Below, one piece after another: positions 45,493-57,264 of a stretch of 64,000 bases of DNA. Position numbers and translations under genes: made by a program. The stretch spans positions 372,001 to 436,000 of the forward strand of contig JAGTXX020000002.1 in the NCBI GenBank assembly GCA_019044685.2, given 5' to 3'. The DNA comes from Nannochloris sp. 'desiccata' (Eukaryota > Chlorophyta > Trebouxiophyceae > Chlorellales > Chlorellaceae). The notes below the pieces were generated by a model. The model was given only the letters and a program-made list of their open reading frames with translations. It made no database searches and was not told where the DNA came from. Within the stretch, counting starts at the first letter, position 1, and the number at the start of each line of letters is the position of its first letter.

Positions 45493-46703
45493 ATGTCGCA
45501 ACTTGAGCGATGGAATACGCATTTTAGTAATATAGTCACCCAAACTGTCTTCAAGTACGTTGAGTATACTTGCATCTATACTAGATTGCACGCGAATCGT
45601 ATCAAAGTTGCTTCAAAAAGTTGACATAAATAAATACTATAGCTTTGTTTTCTCTCCTCCCGCCGCCGTTCTCACGTACTCCTTCCTTCTTCATTTCCAA
45701 GTACAGTATCGAATTTCAGCTTGCACAGGATCCATCATCCCACAACTTGGGCACCACTGTCTGGGACGCATCCATCGTCCTAGCGAAGTATCTAGAAAAA
45801 AACGCTCGTAAAGGCGAACTCTCCCGCATCAAAGTTAAAAACAAGCGATGCATTGAACTCGGCGCAGGAATGGGCCTTGCCGGCATGGCATTCGCTTTAT
45901 TAGGTGCTGACGTGGCGTTGACCGACACCACTGACGCTGTAATGGCTCTACTCCGCCGGAACGTCGACACAAACATGACAGCCGCTGCTTTGAAGCTAAA
46001 AGATGCTGAGTGGGCGGTGAGTGTTGCCGGTAAAGTTTCAGTTTCAGAACTCGATTGGTCCAATAAATCACATTATGAAGCGTTAAATCCTCCATTCGAT
46101 TACGTAATCGCTGCTGATTGTGTCTATAGTGAAGTTGCGGTCCCCCATTTCTTGAATGCAGTGTTGGCAATGGCGGGGCCAAAAGGCACAATAGTAGTCT
46201 GCAACGAGTTCAGAAGTCAAACGGTCAACGATATCTTTATGGCGGAGTTTTCGAGGCATTTCTCAATAAAGAAAGTACCGATGAATAAAATGGAAAGTGA
46301 ATATCAGCATCCATTGATACATATCTACATTATGAAGAGATTAAAGAAGAAAGGAGGGACAGGGGGAGGGGCAGGGGCAGAGGAGGGAGAAGGCGGGGAA
46401 GAACACGCAGAAGAAAAATATCTGGAAGTACAAGAGGAAGATAGGATTGAAAAAATTAAAAGCAATAAAGGGTATGAAATAGATCCTGATAGACAATTTG
46501 AAGCCTTATTGGCGCCTGCACAGGAGGGAACAACCAGCACAGCAGAGGCGATTGCAGCAGCAACGGCGCTAGAAAAACCAGAAAAGAAAGAAAAGAAAGA
46601 TGAGTTTGAGAGGTTTGATACTCGTCGACAAGGCGCTGCATTAGCCCAGAAGCTCGGTGGAATCAAGCTGAATGATGCATTGAATGGAACTTCGACCATA
46701 TAG
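45493..46703 (+). CDS. METTL21-family protein methyltransferase
   Basis: Two exons, 45493-45554 and 45707-46703, 352 residues. The acceptor used is TACAG at 45702-45706, because only that keeps the frame (an Asn codon across the junction). Motifs: NLGTTVWDASIVLAKYL, SAM motif I IELGAGMGLAGMAFALLGADV and the post-I acidic TDT, then DYVIAADCVYSEV. These fit the seven-beta-strand lysine methyltransferases (METTL21/VCP-KMT/EEF1AKMT3). The C-terminal ~120 residues are a charged extension (Gly/Glu-rich, then KPEKKEKKDEFERFDTRRQ) not found in the short family members. The substrate is unknown. Confidence 0.82.
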
Positions 46704-47126
46704 CACTTACTAAATGTATAAAATTGATTTTGCCATTTGAGTGTAAGCATCCCCCCAGTGTGTGTGTGTGTTGTGTTGTGTGTACAATTGTAGAAAGCGA
46801 TTGAAAGAATACTATATCCTATCAATATACTAAGAATACTGTCGATATATCTTTTGTCCCTGGGCAAATCGTATCTACTTCAGGCACTCGAAATCACAAT
46901 GTCACACGGCATAGACATGCATCGTAATCAATCAAACCAGTTTACCCGGACACGTTGAGCGTGCTTTTCACTTCGGCCGCCTCAGCTGCAGCTTCGCTTA
47001 CTGCCTGGCATTGTCAGAATTCGATCTAGTATTTGGTCGGTGTGAAGAGTATATTATTCGCTGTAAGTGCAGGATAGTGTATAGAAAAAAAGAGTTACAG
47101 ATCGAGGGGGAAAAAAAAAACGAAAG
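46704..47126. other. Intergenic spacer with TG tract
   Basis: 423 bp; a short (TG)n-rich stretch near 46758-46784, then mixed sequence. No gene is seen. Confidence 0.5.
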
Positions 47127-47700
47127 TCAACGGCAATGACAGCGATGAAAGAGCGTCCAGAACCTCGGCGAATTGGGCGGCGAGCCTTGGAGGACGTTGT
47201 AAAGAGGCCGGACGCTCAAGCGGCGCTGTAGAATTTCGGTTTCTTCAAGGCGATCAGATTCGGCCTGGTGCACGGCTTCGCGGTGTGCAAAATTGTGAAA
47301 GAAAAAACAGAGTCAAAAGGAACGTGAGGGCCGTGCACGAGGCAGCATACGTCGTCCATCATGCATGCTGGAGGATGGTGTCGGTGATTAGAATGTCGTG
47401 TGGCAATGTTGACGGTCTGCCCGATGTATTCTTTGCCTTCTGGGGAAGTGAGGCTATACACATAATGCAGTTTAGGGCCGCCGTAGTGTGCACGGCTTAT
47501 TCGTCGTTTCCCGCCGTGAGTTGTTGCTGAGCAGCTCCAATCGCAAACTCACCCTCCTGGCTTCTTGCTTGGAGACTTTTCAGGCAGCAGGTCGACCAAG
47601 CTGCGCCTTCTCTTCCAGCCTCTCCCTTGTCACTTCGCAGCAACAATTACCTCGCATCAACGGCATGCCTCGAAGGATTGAAGCGCGTTAGGAAACGACA
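47127..47700 (-). pseudogene. Frameshifted GIY-YIG endonuclease-like gene
   Basis: The minus-strand segment 47480-47290 encodes a GIY-YIG start, HYVYSLTSPEGKEYIGQTVN, with the expected Arg and His in IATRHSNHRHH, and a second strand FDSVFSFTIL. The continuation with the usual glutamates and closing Asn motif (HREAVHQAESDRLEETEIL, then PLYNVLQG) is in a different frame, ending at a stop at 47127. A frameshift therefore lies near 47280-47320, next to a T6 run. Upstream (47690-47550) a Lys/Glu-rich helical stretch (RERLEEKAQLGRPAA then stop) is in yet another frame. No ATG opens the domain. It is probably a decayed mobile or viral-type endonuclease; an assembly indel is possible. Confidence 0.6.
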
Positions 47701-48180
47701 TGTTGAGGTTTAAAAATTGGGTAATGAATGCTGCCTGAGCGTCCAAGGAATGACAAAAATAAGGTGTATGGCCTGTGCTATGCTGTGCCCTTGTGCTGCA
47801 CGTTGCCGCGGTGAAATTTGCAAAAACATTTGGGACAACCGACCTTTGCCGGTCCCCTACCTCTTCCACCCCTCGACACCGCCCGAGCCTTGACCCTTCT
47901 GCAGCCCTACCTCGCCCTCCCACAGCCCTGCCTAACGAGGCTCTCGCTCTTACATTCACTTGCTTCCACGCGACAAAAAACGAGGCCAAACCCCGCCTCC
48001 TGGGTCAAACGGCCCTTATTCAATAGTAAATAACGTGTCCGAATAACTTAACTCTCAAGAAAGAAAAGAAAAAAAGAAAAAAATGCTTTCAATCAACTTG
48101 AAAAGCTAAAACCTCCCCAACTACCCTCTTAGCTCCCTTCACATTTTCTTCTATTTATCGATATTTATTTATTTATTTTC
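47701..48180. other. Spacer between GIY-YIG remnant and RNA-binding protein gene
   Basis: 480 bp. The left part (47760-48000) is more C-rich than its surroundings and has an open minus-strand frame (47989-47657) of Arg/Ala-rich composition with no family match. It may be part of the same decayed element. The right part is AT-rich 3' UTR. Confidence 0.4.
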
Positions 48181-49518
48181 TCATCTTCCCTCTTCTCCAG
48201 GGGGCAAAAACCTCGCCCTTTCATCTTCACTAGACACAAACAATTCAATATACCTCGTTCCCATCATTTGCCGATCCTTCCTTAACGCAATCTCAACTTG
48301 CTCTGGTGATTCGAACTCAACAAACGCCTGACCTGTTACCCGACCATCCCCTGCAGTCGCTATAAGCACCTTATCCATAGATAACACAGGTAAACCTAAA
48401 CTAGGATCATCAAAAAAGTTGATTATTTCATCCCTCCCTGCGCTGAAAGGCAATCCTCTTAGTTTGACTATCCTACTTGTAATCGGGCCATGGTCCTTTG
48501 CACTGCCACCCCCTTCACCACCCCTGTAAGCATGGGCTTCTCCTCCTCCTCCTCCTCCTCTGTCCCCTCTATCTCTACCACCACGGGAGAGTGGAGACCG
48601 TGATCTATCACGAGGAGATCTTCCTCTACCACCACCACCACCACGCCCACCACTATATCTCCCATAGCTCCCGCTTTCTACCTCAATTACAACATCAGCT
48701 ACAGCCCGATAATAATCAGATTTTCTCGCTTCAAATACTTCAATGTATCGAGATCCCATATACGCTTTGTTTTTGCGCATTGCGATGTCGAGTTCAGCAG
48801 GGTGGGAGAGGACGACGTAGGCTTCGCCTGTGGCACGACCGTGACGGGAAGTTAAAAGAATATCAATAGGATCTACACCCTGTAGAAGAGTTTAAAAAAA
48901 AATAGAAGAAATGTTAGTGATTATTTAGTGGGTAGCAATTAAAACATTGATTATGGAGTTATGTGCAGTCTTTTCCTTCCCCCTTGCCCTTGATCTTGAT
49001 GGCTAGGTTTCTCTCTCCCCCTTTCTTCTCCCGAGATTCCTTGCCCCGCTCAGCCCCTCTAGGGGAAAAAAACACCTCTGCTAATTGACTGAAAATGAAA
49101 AGAACTAATTCCCTACCAGAAACATTGCAACTTCATACTCCCGAACCCCAAACGGCAATCCTCTCAGCCGCACTGCGGCAAATCTGGGCCCGCCACCTCC
49201 TCCACCATCCCCACGACCGCCATCAACATGCCCAGCAGCCCCATAAGGACGACCCCCATACCCTCCAGCAGCCTCAGCCCCACCCATCCCGGGATTATTA
49301 GTACCATATGCAGGATCGTACCCGCCATACGCGCTCGGTGCGCCACCATAGCCTACTGCTGCTGGAGCAGGGGCAGCCGCAGCAGCCGGAGCATAACCAT
49401 AATTAGCTTGTTGTTGCTGGGGAGCAGCGTAGCCATATCCTCCGCTAGCAGGTTGATGCGATGCATGGCCTCCAGAAGGAGGCTGATGTTGCCCGTAAGG
49501 CGCTTCACCGCCGTACAT
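48181..49518 (-). CDS. hnRNP H/F-like protein with two quasi-RRMs
   Basis: Two exons, 49518-49117 and 48879-48181 (phase 0), 366 residues. The N-terminus is Gly/Ala/Tyr/Gln-rich and low complexity (~1-105). The first RRM has RNP2-like VRLRGLPFGVREYEVAMFL, split exactly at the intron, and RNP1-like GRATGEAYVVL. The second has IVKLRGLPFSAGRDEIINFF and GRVTGQAFVEF. Between them is an RGG/Asp-Arg-rich linker. Both RRMs are of the qRRM type (xGLPF...ATGEA) found in hnRNP F/H, ESRP and GRSF1, which bind G-tracts. Likely a splicing or RNA-processing factor. It is head-to-head with the deformylase gene (352 bp). Confidence 0.88.
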
Positions 49519-49870
49519 GAAGCCGACTTAAAAATTTGATTGGGATTTGGAAATCAGATGCAAGAAAAATTGCGGTCAGGGCCCTTCTCTTCAGCCCGAT
49601 TTCTTTGAACGGATTGTTCAATTGCGATTAGTAGTAAAGTAATACAAGAAATGTCGAATCAGAGGAGAAATCAGGCTAATATATACTTTTTCGCCATTTC
49701 CTCGAAAAAATGCTCAGGCCCTAGCATTTGCTCTATAAACTTACAATTGTACTGTTTAGAAACATATTTGAAAATTCTATATATGCAGCTTTATTGACAC
49801 GTCGACCCAGCAGCTCTCTTCTCTATATACCACCACTCCATTTGAAATCTTTGCATCTCCTTCTTTTATT

Positions 49871-50722
49871 ATGCCTGCTGTGTTTTGTAGAGCTCGTCTC
49901 TACCTCGGTAAAATGGCAGCATTATCTAAACATACACCTACCATTCAATCCACACCATCTGCCCTCGCAATACTCCCTTTAGCACGCCCTTTCTGTGGCA
50001 CCCAATCCCTCCCCGCTTCCGCCACTGGCCGCTCAACCCTGGTAGCAAACCCCCCTCCGCTTAGAGCCCGTGGCCGTGCTCTCCAGGAACTTTTAGATGG
50101 TAAAGATGAAGAAAAAGAAGAAGCTGAAGATCCTGGTCTCCCTGCTGTAACTACCCTTTCATGGGAATCTCCACTAACAATCTTGAAATATCCAGACCCT
50201 CGCCTCCGAGCACCCAATGCCCCTGTCGGTTGCTTCGATGATTCCTTACGTCAGCTGGCCGAAGAGATGTTTGTAGTCATGTATGACGACGACGGTGTCG
50301 GTCTTGCTGCCCCCCAAGTCGGTGCAAATGTCCGGCTAATGGTCTTCAACGAAACTGGCGATAAAGAAAAAAGAGAAGCGGAAGTTGTGCTTGTTAATCC
50401 GAGAATTATTAGTACTAGTAAAGACGGAAAAGTATTTGAAGAAGGGTGTTTATCGTTTCCTAATTTATATGGAGATGTTATTCGACCGAGTAAGGTCAGG
50501 GTCCGTGCACAGGACCTTTCGGGTAAAAGCTTTGTGATTAACATTTCCGGATTCCCTGCAAGAATTTTTCAGCACGAGTATGACCACTTACAAGGCACGT
50601 TATTTTGTGATCGTATGGTGCCTGAAGCGTTGGCTGAGACCAGAAAGGAGTTGGTGAAGATGGAAGAAGAGTTTATTGCTGCGAATCCTGGAGTAGAGGT
50701 GCAGAGAATTCCGAATGTTTAG
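49871..50722 (+). CDS. PDF: Peptide deformylase, organellar
   Basis: Single exon, 283 residues. The first ~85 residues are basic, Ser/Ala-rich and lack acidic residues, consistent with a plastid or mitochondrial transit peptide. All three deformylase motifs are present: GVGLAAPQVG (motif 1), EGCLSFP (motif 2, metal-binding Cys) and HEYDHLQG (motif 3, two metal-binding His and the catalytic Glu position). The spacing is that of type 1B enzymes (plant PDF1B and bacterial type). Function: removal of the formyl group from the initiator Met of organelle-made proteins. A second Met at codon 15 is an alternative start. Confidence 0.93.
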   Translation: MPAVFCRARLYLGKMAALSKHTPTIQSTPSALAILPLARPFCGTQSLPASATGRSTLVANPPPLRARGRALQELLDGKDEEKEEAEDPGLPAVTTLSWESPLTILKYPDPRLRAPNAPVGCFDDSLRQLAEEMFVVMYDDDGVGLAAPQVGANVRLMVFNETGDKEKREAEVVLVNPRIISTSKDGKVFEEGCLSFPNLYGDVIRPSKVRVRAQDLSGKSFVINISGFPARIFQHEYDHLQGTLFCDRMVPEALAETRKELVKMEEEFIAANPGVEVQRIPNV

Positions 50723-51301
<579 letters not shown>

Positions 51302-52519
51302 TCAGGCAATGGAGCTGGTGGTGAGGCTCGCAGGCGGTGGAGGAACAGCCACTGGCCCTGCACCCCCACCAGCACCTGGCGCGATCATTGTTGATGGGGT
51401 AGATACATTTGAATGTAGTTGTTGCCATACATTTAGCGCTGCACGGATCCTTCTTAATGCTATATTTTCTCGAGCGGCTTCCTTGGGTACTACCACCTCG
51501 GTTGATTTATCCGAATTTCTTTCAGCTTCGCTGCTCTTCTTCACCTCACTACCTGTAGTACCCGTACCATCACCATCATCATCAGCAGCAGCAGTTTCTT
51601 GTTGTTGAGCTGCTGCTTCGATTTCAGCAGCTTCCGCCACCGCCATAGCTGCAGCCACCGCTTCAAGTACCTTGGCTTTCTCCTCTTCTGGAGAGGTCAG
51701 CAGCGTCTCTGACCCACCATTCGTATTGAGAGTATCAGCACCGCTATTTAAATTCCTGCCATCGACACCATCAGGAGCTGCCGCAAGAGTACTACCGCCA
51801 CAATGGGCCTTTCCTCCGACAAGAAGACCATCTGGTAGAGGGACAGCTGGTGGTGGTGGGACATGTAAATCTGTTGCAAGCTTCGAAACCCATTCTTCCG
51901 CCTTTCTGACCATATCACACGTCACTTCCACTGAACAAAACGGCTGTGAGAGTAAATTTTCCAAATGTGGGGCGTGTAATGGAGCGCCAGTCCTTTTACG
52001 ATGTTTCTTCAGGATTTTAACCAGGCCCGTGTAGGCCAGCACCGACCAGTGAAACAGCATCAATAGTTCACCATGCAGATCCACAAAGGCTCTATATAGG
52101 GTAGCACGTGATTCTGGGGTTGATGCTACTTCAGCCGCGTCTTCTAATTGACTGAACTTGATTACGTGATCTTCTTCTTTCTCAATGTAGCGATCATTGA
52201 GCTCCATCACATCTGCGGTGATAACTCTTATAAATTCTGCTTCCAGTTCTGGATCTAAAAAGAATATAGCAGCAGTATCCTTTTCAATTTCTGCCTCTTC
52301 TTCTTTCTCGTTGTGTTTTGCACGCTTCGTGCTAGGCTCAGCGGCGGTGTCGGTGTCCAGGTCTCGATTGTCTTCACCTTTGGCAGGCAGGTTTCGTGCT
52401 GGTTGTTGGGTAGATTGCATGCGTTTGAGGGATTTTTTGAGCTGTTTGTATTTGAGGAAGAGGTCCTCGGTGTCTGGGAGATCAGCTGCGCTGTCTCTGA
52501 GAACAGCACCAAACTTCAT
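51302..52519 (-). CDS. SPX-domain protein
   Basis: Single exon, 405 residues. It begins MKFGAVLRDS, the usual SPX start, followed by the first helix FLKYKQLKKSLKRM carrying the conserved Tyr and Lys of the inositol-pyrophosphate pocket. The second cluster, YTGLVKILKKHRKRTG (~residue 165), is the hallmark basic helix. After ~220 residues the protein turns into an Ala/Glu-rich disordered region and then a short conserved-looking segment (ENIALRRIRAALNVWQQLHSNV). There is no RING, MFS, EXS or VTC catalytic domain, so it is a stand-alone SPX protein. Family role: sensing of PP-InsPs in phosphate signalling. Confidence 0.88.
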   Translation of the reverse strand: MKFGAVLRDSAADLPDTEDLFLKYKQLKKSLKRMQSTQQPARNLPAKGEDNRDLDTDTAAEPSTKRAKHNEKEEEAEIEKDTAAIFFLDPELEAEFIRVITADVMELNDRYIEKEEDHVIKFSQLEDAAEVASTPESRATLYRAFVDLHGELLMLFHWSVLAYTGLVKILKKHRKRTGAPLHAPHLENLLSQPFCSVEVTCDMVRKAEEWVSKLATDLHVPPPPAVPLPDGLLVGGKAHCGGSTLAAAPDGVDGRNLNSGADTLNTNGGSETLLTSPEEEKAKVLEAVAAAMAVAEAAEIEAAAQQQETAAADDDGDGTGTTGSEVKKSSEAERNSDKSTEVVVPKEAARENIALRRIRAALNVWQQLHSNVSTPSTMIAPGAGGGAGPVAVPPPPASLTTSSIA

Positions 52520-53007
52520 TTTGCGGGATTTTGTTTATGCAATTTCTTGAGATTGGTGGGACACAAGATTAATAGACGTATATTGTATAGCCAGGAGAGT
52601 TATAAATTCAGGGAAGATGACGATATCGCCTGCTGAATATGATTAGATTTAACACGCTTATTCTTTGTTTTAAGTTTTTGATGGGTTCATCTAAGAGTCC
52701 ATTGACAAACAATTGGAGCAGTGTTTGCCTCTTTTGCTTAACTTATATATTCCTTGACTATATCAAACTTTGGTTTATAAATTTTAGTTGGTTCACGATA
52801 CAGAATTTGGCCTTTAGGTGAAAGATTCCTCTCCACTGGCCTCGGCAGATTCACAGATTTTCGCCATTTCCACCTCCTTTTTGCCTCATTTCCAGTATTC
52901 TTTAGGCTGCATTGTGATTGCTACCCATTATTGAAAAGTCTGAGTTTATTACTGAAGTCTTAAACCCAGCTTTTAACTTTTTAAATTTAAAATCATAGCA
53001 ATTCATC
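52520..53007. promoter_or_regulatory. Divergent region, SPX / SmG
   Basis: 488 bp of AT-rich sequence between divergent start codons; it must contain both promoters. No specific element is recognised. Confidence 0.4.
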
Positions 53008-53463
53008 ATGGTATGAATTCAAAACAAGCTCTTAATGCCTTTCCTTATCAATACCCGGGTTTAATATCTAACCATAGTAAATTCCAATTCTACAGGTGAA
53101 GGTCCAACCTCCTGAGCTCAAGGGCTTTATGGATAAGAAACTAAGCAGTGAGTTTCGATTACTATTAACATGATCACTCGATTGTCTGCTATTACAACTG
53201 CTCACTTCTACAGATATTCTACTATTTATCTTGACATACATATTCCTTACGATCTAACTACTCAACCTTTTCCCCAACTCCCTGCAGTCAAATTAAACGC
53301 TAATCGTCAGGTCAGCGGCGTGCTCCGAGGCTTTGATCAGTTTATGAATATTGTTTTGGATAATACTGTAGATGAGAAGGGCAATGTAGATTTAGGCATG
53401 GTCGTCGTCAGAGGAAATAGCATCATTACTATAGAAGCATTGGAACGGATTGATCAAGACTAG
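53008..53463 (+). CDS. SNRPG: Small nuclear ribonucleoprotein G (SmG)
   Basis: Three coding exons, 53008-53010 (only the ATG), 53096-53147 and 53288-53463, 76 residues. The spliced product begins [22 protein letters not shown] and contains the Sm1 motif ([20 protein letters not shown]) and Sm2 motif ([17 protein letters not shown]), closely matching eukaryotic SmG. The intron directly after the ATG (GTATGA donor) is required: no Met is available at the right distance in exon 2, and the residues after the junction match the family N-terminus. Role: one of seven Sm proteins forming the ring on U1, U2, U4 and U5 snRNAs. Confidence 0.93.
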
Positions 53464-53726
53464 ATAAAATTAAATTTAGAAAGTTATATAATTTATCTCC
53501 GAGAGTCTTAAGACGCCAGGAAGAAAAAAAGCAATCTCTCAAAAATATATATCTGACTCTCAACTTGTTGACCCTTGCTTAACTGTATTCGACCTTCTAC
53601 CTGTTCTCCCTAATTCATACTCTTTTTCTTGCTATTGCAACAATCTAGAAATTTATTCACATACTCGATTACATTCTTGAAGGTGAAAGACCCAGGAAAT
53701 GGGGAACCACAACCTTACTCTTACTC

Positions 53727-56700
53727 TTATTCGTCTTCTTCAGAGCTTTCTTCTTCATCCTCGCTACTCTCTTCCTCCGCTTCTTGCAGCCATTCCAAAA
53801 AGGGCTCTGCCAGCCTTAAGAATCTCTTCTCCTCTTCATCAGCATGGGTCTTCTCCTCTGCCCACGCCAGCAGGGCCTCTTCCCCAATAACGTCCCTTTC
53901 ATACATTAACTTTAAAAGCTGAGGGAAAATAGCAGCAAAGGCGACTCCTTTTTCACCCGTCCCTTCAAAATCCCCTTCTTCTCCGCAGAATTCCTCCAAA
54001 GTAAGCAGCAATTCCACCTGATCTTCTTCATTTTTCAAAAATTTAGTTAGGAGATCCCTCCAGCGGTGGAGTTGGGCCGCTGTTCGTTTCAACAACTCAA
54101 GTTTGCCTTCTTTACTCTCTGCATCGACATCTCCGGCACTGTACAGACCCCTATACTCACGAGAAATAGCTAGAGGAGCAGGCAAGCATAGTCCCAAAGC
54201 AGTGGTCAACATAAACCGAGCACAATCAGCAAACGTCTTATCTTCTGCAATTTTCAATCCATTCAACTCAATAACGACGTTTTCATGTGAAATATTCTCT
54301 TTCACACACCGTAAAAACGTCTCCGCGACTTCTCGTTTGAAATGAGGCTCATTTGCGGCGGCGATGGCGGCGGCCGTCTCGGCTTCAGACATTGTGCCGC
54401 TCATGAGATTCCCTAGATCCCCTGATGCTGCTCCTCTCATGGAGCGGATATTACCCACAATACCACTGATACCACGTAACGATGCATTTGATGCGTTACC
54501 GCCAAGATCACCTGCACCACCCTCCGCACCGGCCTCTCCGAGTTCACTGTCTCTAGCACCCTCGATATCTTCTTCACCTTCTTCTTGGTCCATTGTCACC
54601 GCCGCCATGGCTCTTTCTAACGCATCTACAGGTACAGCAAGCCCCATCAACGCAGCTGCACCAGGGATAGTTTCAGAATGGTGCACCGGCCATAAAAATC
54701 CCGCCCCCATCGAACCGACGATATTAATAGAAAAATCGATTGTCATATCAGGGATGCCATCTGTAGCCAGTGCATGTGCTGCATGAAGTACAGCCTGTTC
54801 TGGGCCATCAAACGACTCTCCATTATTCCCACCGCCACCAATAACTAGATCATCATCCTCGCTATCATCAGAAGAAAAAGATGTTGTGAATTTTCCAGTA
54901 CCACCACCACCTCCTGCTGTGCCTGCAGCGTTGCTAGGAGACTGACAATGCGGTACTTCCAACTCATCATCTGAATCATCAAACCCTCCAGCACCACATG
55001 GCGGTGGCCTGATTAAAGAAATACGAGACCCGCTAGGTACCACGGCTCTGCGGTCAATCACAACGCCATTTGACAAAACTACGTTTGACTGGATCTTAGC
55101 TGCTTCTTTGACAACTACCCCATCACAAAGCATCGAAGATACGGCCACTACATCAGGCCCAATAACGACACCATCACCCAGATAACACCCACGTAAAATA
55201 ACATTCTCTGCTATCTCACAATTACGCCCAATAACGCATTGTTGGATCGAGGCGCCGGCGCCAACATAGGTGCCTCTGCCGACAGTGACAGCGTTGGTAA
55301 CAGTCGCAGATCGCTCGATTTTAACGTCAGAGTCGAGGTAGACCATGCCTGGGTTATAGCGGTAGTCGCTACGACGACCACGAGGTCCCAATTCGGGAGA
55401 ATACTGAACAGAAGCACCTCCACCGCCACCTCTGCTGAAACCACCTTGAGAATGCGAGCTATCTTCCCTCTTAATTTCAAAGCGAGGACTACTGGTGAAT
55501 CCATCATCACTGCTACCATCATCTGTATCGTCATCATCTTCAGAAACAGTATTCAACGCGAAACTGACTCCTCTCTGGCTTTGCATAACTTTCTTTCCTC
55601 CTCCAGGCGCTACTCCACCGACCACCACATGTTTTCCATCACCAATGCTGCGACGACTTTTGCTTCCAAAAAGATTCGTATCTGGCACCAATGGATACGT
55701 CCACCTCGCCATGATGTCCCTACTTACAGCATCGTATGATCGTAAGGAATTCACCCGTGCTAGATATTCCTTGCTTACCTCATGGACGTACAACTTATTC
55801 CCAAGTTCTTCCTCGGACAACACACCGCTCACGAAATCCCTCTTGACATTTTGATAATCGAAGTTATCAGAGAAGAGCATTAATACTTCAGGCGCGCAGA
55901 GATACACCCCAGTTTCAATGAGATCTGAGCGGATGGCGATATCGTCACGTTCACTGAAGAAGGCAGCATCTAATCGAAGACCTTTTTTGGTAGAAAACCG
56001 ACCTCCACTACCTCCACCTCCACCACGTATAGTACTACTTATTAACGGGGCATGTTCTTCGTATTTAAGCAATCTAGCCGTTCCAGGATCGATAACAGTC
56101 GTTACCCCAGACGCACCGAGTCGTACTCTATGTGCCTGGGTCATCCCTGCTCTCATCACCAAGGTCATGATAGCAGATTTATCAGCTTGCCGTCTTCGGC
56201 GGTGGGTGTCCATGGCAACATTAAGTTTCATGTTAGTAACCACATCCCCTGAAATGAGTATAAAGTCAGTTTTAATGACATCTTTATGATCCATTAAACG
56301 AATAGCGTCACCTAGAGACAAGCAATTCGTAGAGACAATAGGGTGAATGGCCATCCTACGAGACTGAGTCCAACCGGAGTTCTCGAGGTGGGATTGAATA
56401 GCCTCAGCGTGAGCGCAGCAGAAGACGTAGACTTCTTCGACGCTATTCATAGCGAGCCATTCGAGGGTGTAGTCGAGCATGGGGACGTTGACGAGAGGGA
56501 GAAGGACTTTGGGGGACTCGGCTGAAACGGGGCGGAAACGCTGCAAAGAGAGAGGCAAGACGGGGATTTTTTGTGATATATGGAATATGAGCGAGTTGGT
56601 GAGGATTTATGAGAAGGATAACTCTGGAAGTGGTAGTAGTGCTGTTCGCATAATATAGCTTCTGTCGGTCTTTTCAATGCTTTATTTTAAAAAGTTTTAT

Positions 56701-56857
56701 AGGCTGTTGAGCATGTCCCAATTAAGATTTGAAAGATAAGATAAATGTGAGCAAGATGGTGGCTACTTACCTGTGTGAAACTATCTGCCATGACAACTGC
56801 TGTGAGGCGTTCTTTGGCCTGCTCTGCCGCTGCACCGCCCTTGCGGGGAGGCGCCAT
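53727..56857 (-). CDS. EIF2B5: Translation initiation factor eIF2B subunit epsilon
   Basis: Two exons, 56857-56771 and 56540-53727, 966 residues. The first exon supplies the start of the nucleotidyltransferase-like domain (ERLTAVVMADSFTQ | RFRPVSAESPKVLLPLVNVPMLDYTLEWL), a motif completed only by splicing. Left-handed beta-helix hexapeptide repeats follow (~430-530, e.g. VIGRNCEIAENVILRGCYLGDGVVIGP). After long acidic/Gly loops comes a C-terminal W2/MIF4G-like domain (~790-960) ending in an EEESSEDEEESSEEDE tail, as in other eIF2B-epsilon proteins. Role: catalytic subunit of the GDP-GTP exchange factor for eIF2. Confidence 0.92.
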
Positions 56858-57264
56858 GGCTGCTTGTTTTAAAAATTGATGATCACTTGTACAAGACCTT
56901 GTTTAGGAGCTTGAGATATTAAGGATCTTTATTGGTCTTTTCGGATACTAACGCTTATCGCCGATTTTATTATAAGCGATTAACGAGGGAATGTGAGCTT
57001 GAAACTGCCATTTCCACGTTTCAGTTCAGCCGGAGCTGTAAAGGACCATCGAATCAAATCTCTCTCAAAATTGCTTAACGATCCTACCTCAAGCTGCAGT
57101 TCCTAATTGGGTAATCATTATAATCTTCAGATCATCAGGCAACCCCGCTATAAATCATTCCTTGTGCATTTTCCAAAGTTCTTGATCGCATCTCTCCTCA
57201 GATCACTCGAGTGCTGCCAACCCCAGAGCATATCACCCTTTAGAGCTCGACACCACTGCTAAAG
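56858..57264. promoter_or_regulatory. Divergent region, eIF2B-epsilon / SDR-like gene
   Basis: 407 bp between two divergent starts. No distinct element is visible. Confidence 0.4.

Noticed and set aside
46325..46867. 180-codon minus-strand frame with hydrophobic parts
   Set aside because: Mostly antisense to the charged tail of the METTL21-like gene; the Phe/Ser-rich sequence mirrors the Glu/Lys codons.
47657..47989. 110-codon Arg/Ala-rich minus-strand frame
   Set aside because: No domain is recognisable and it overlaps a C-rich stretch that inflates open frames; kept only as possible flank of the GIY-YIG remnant.
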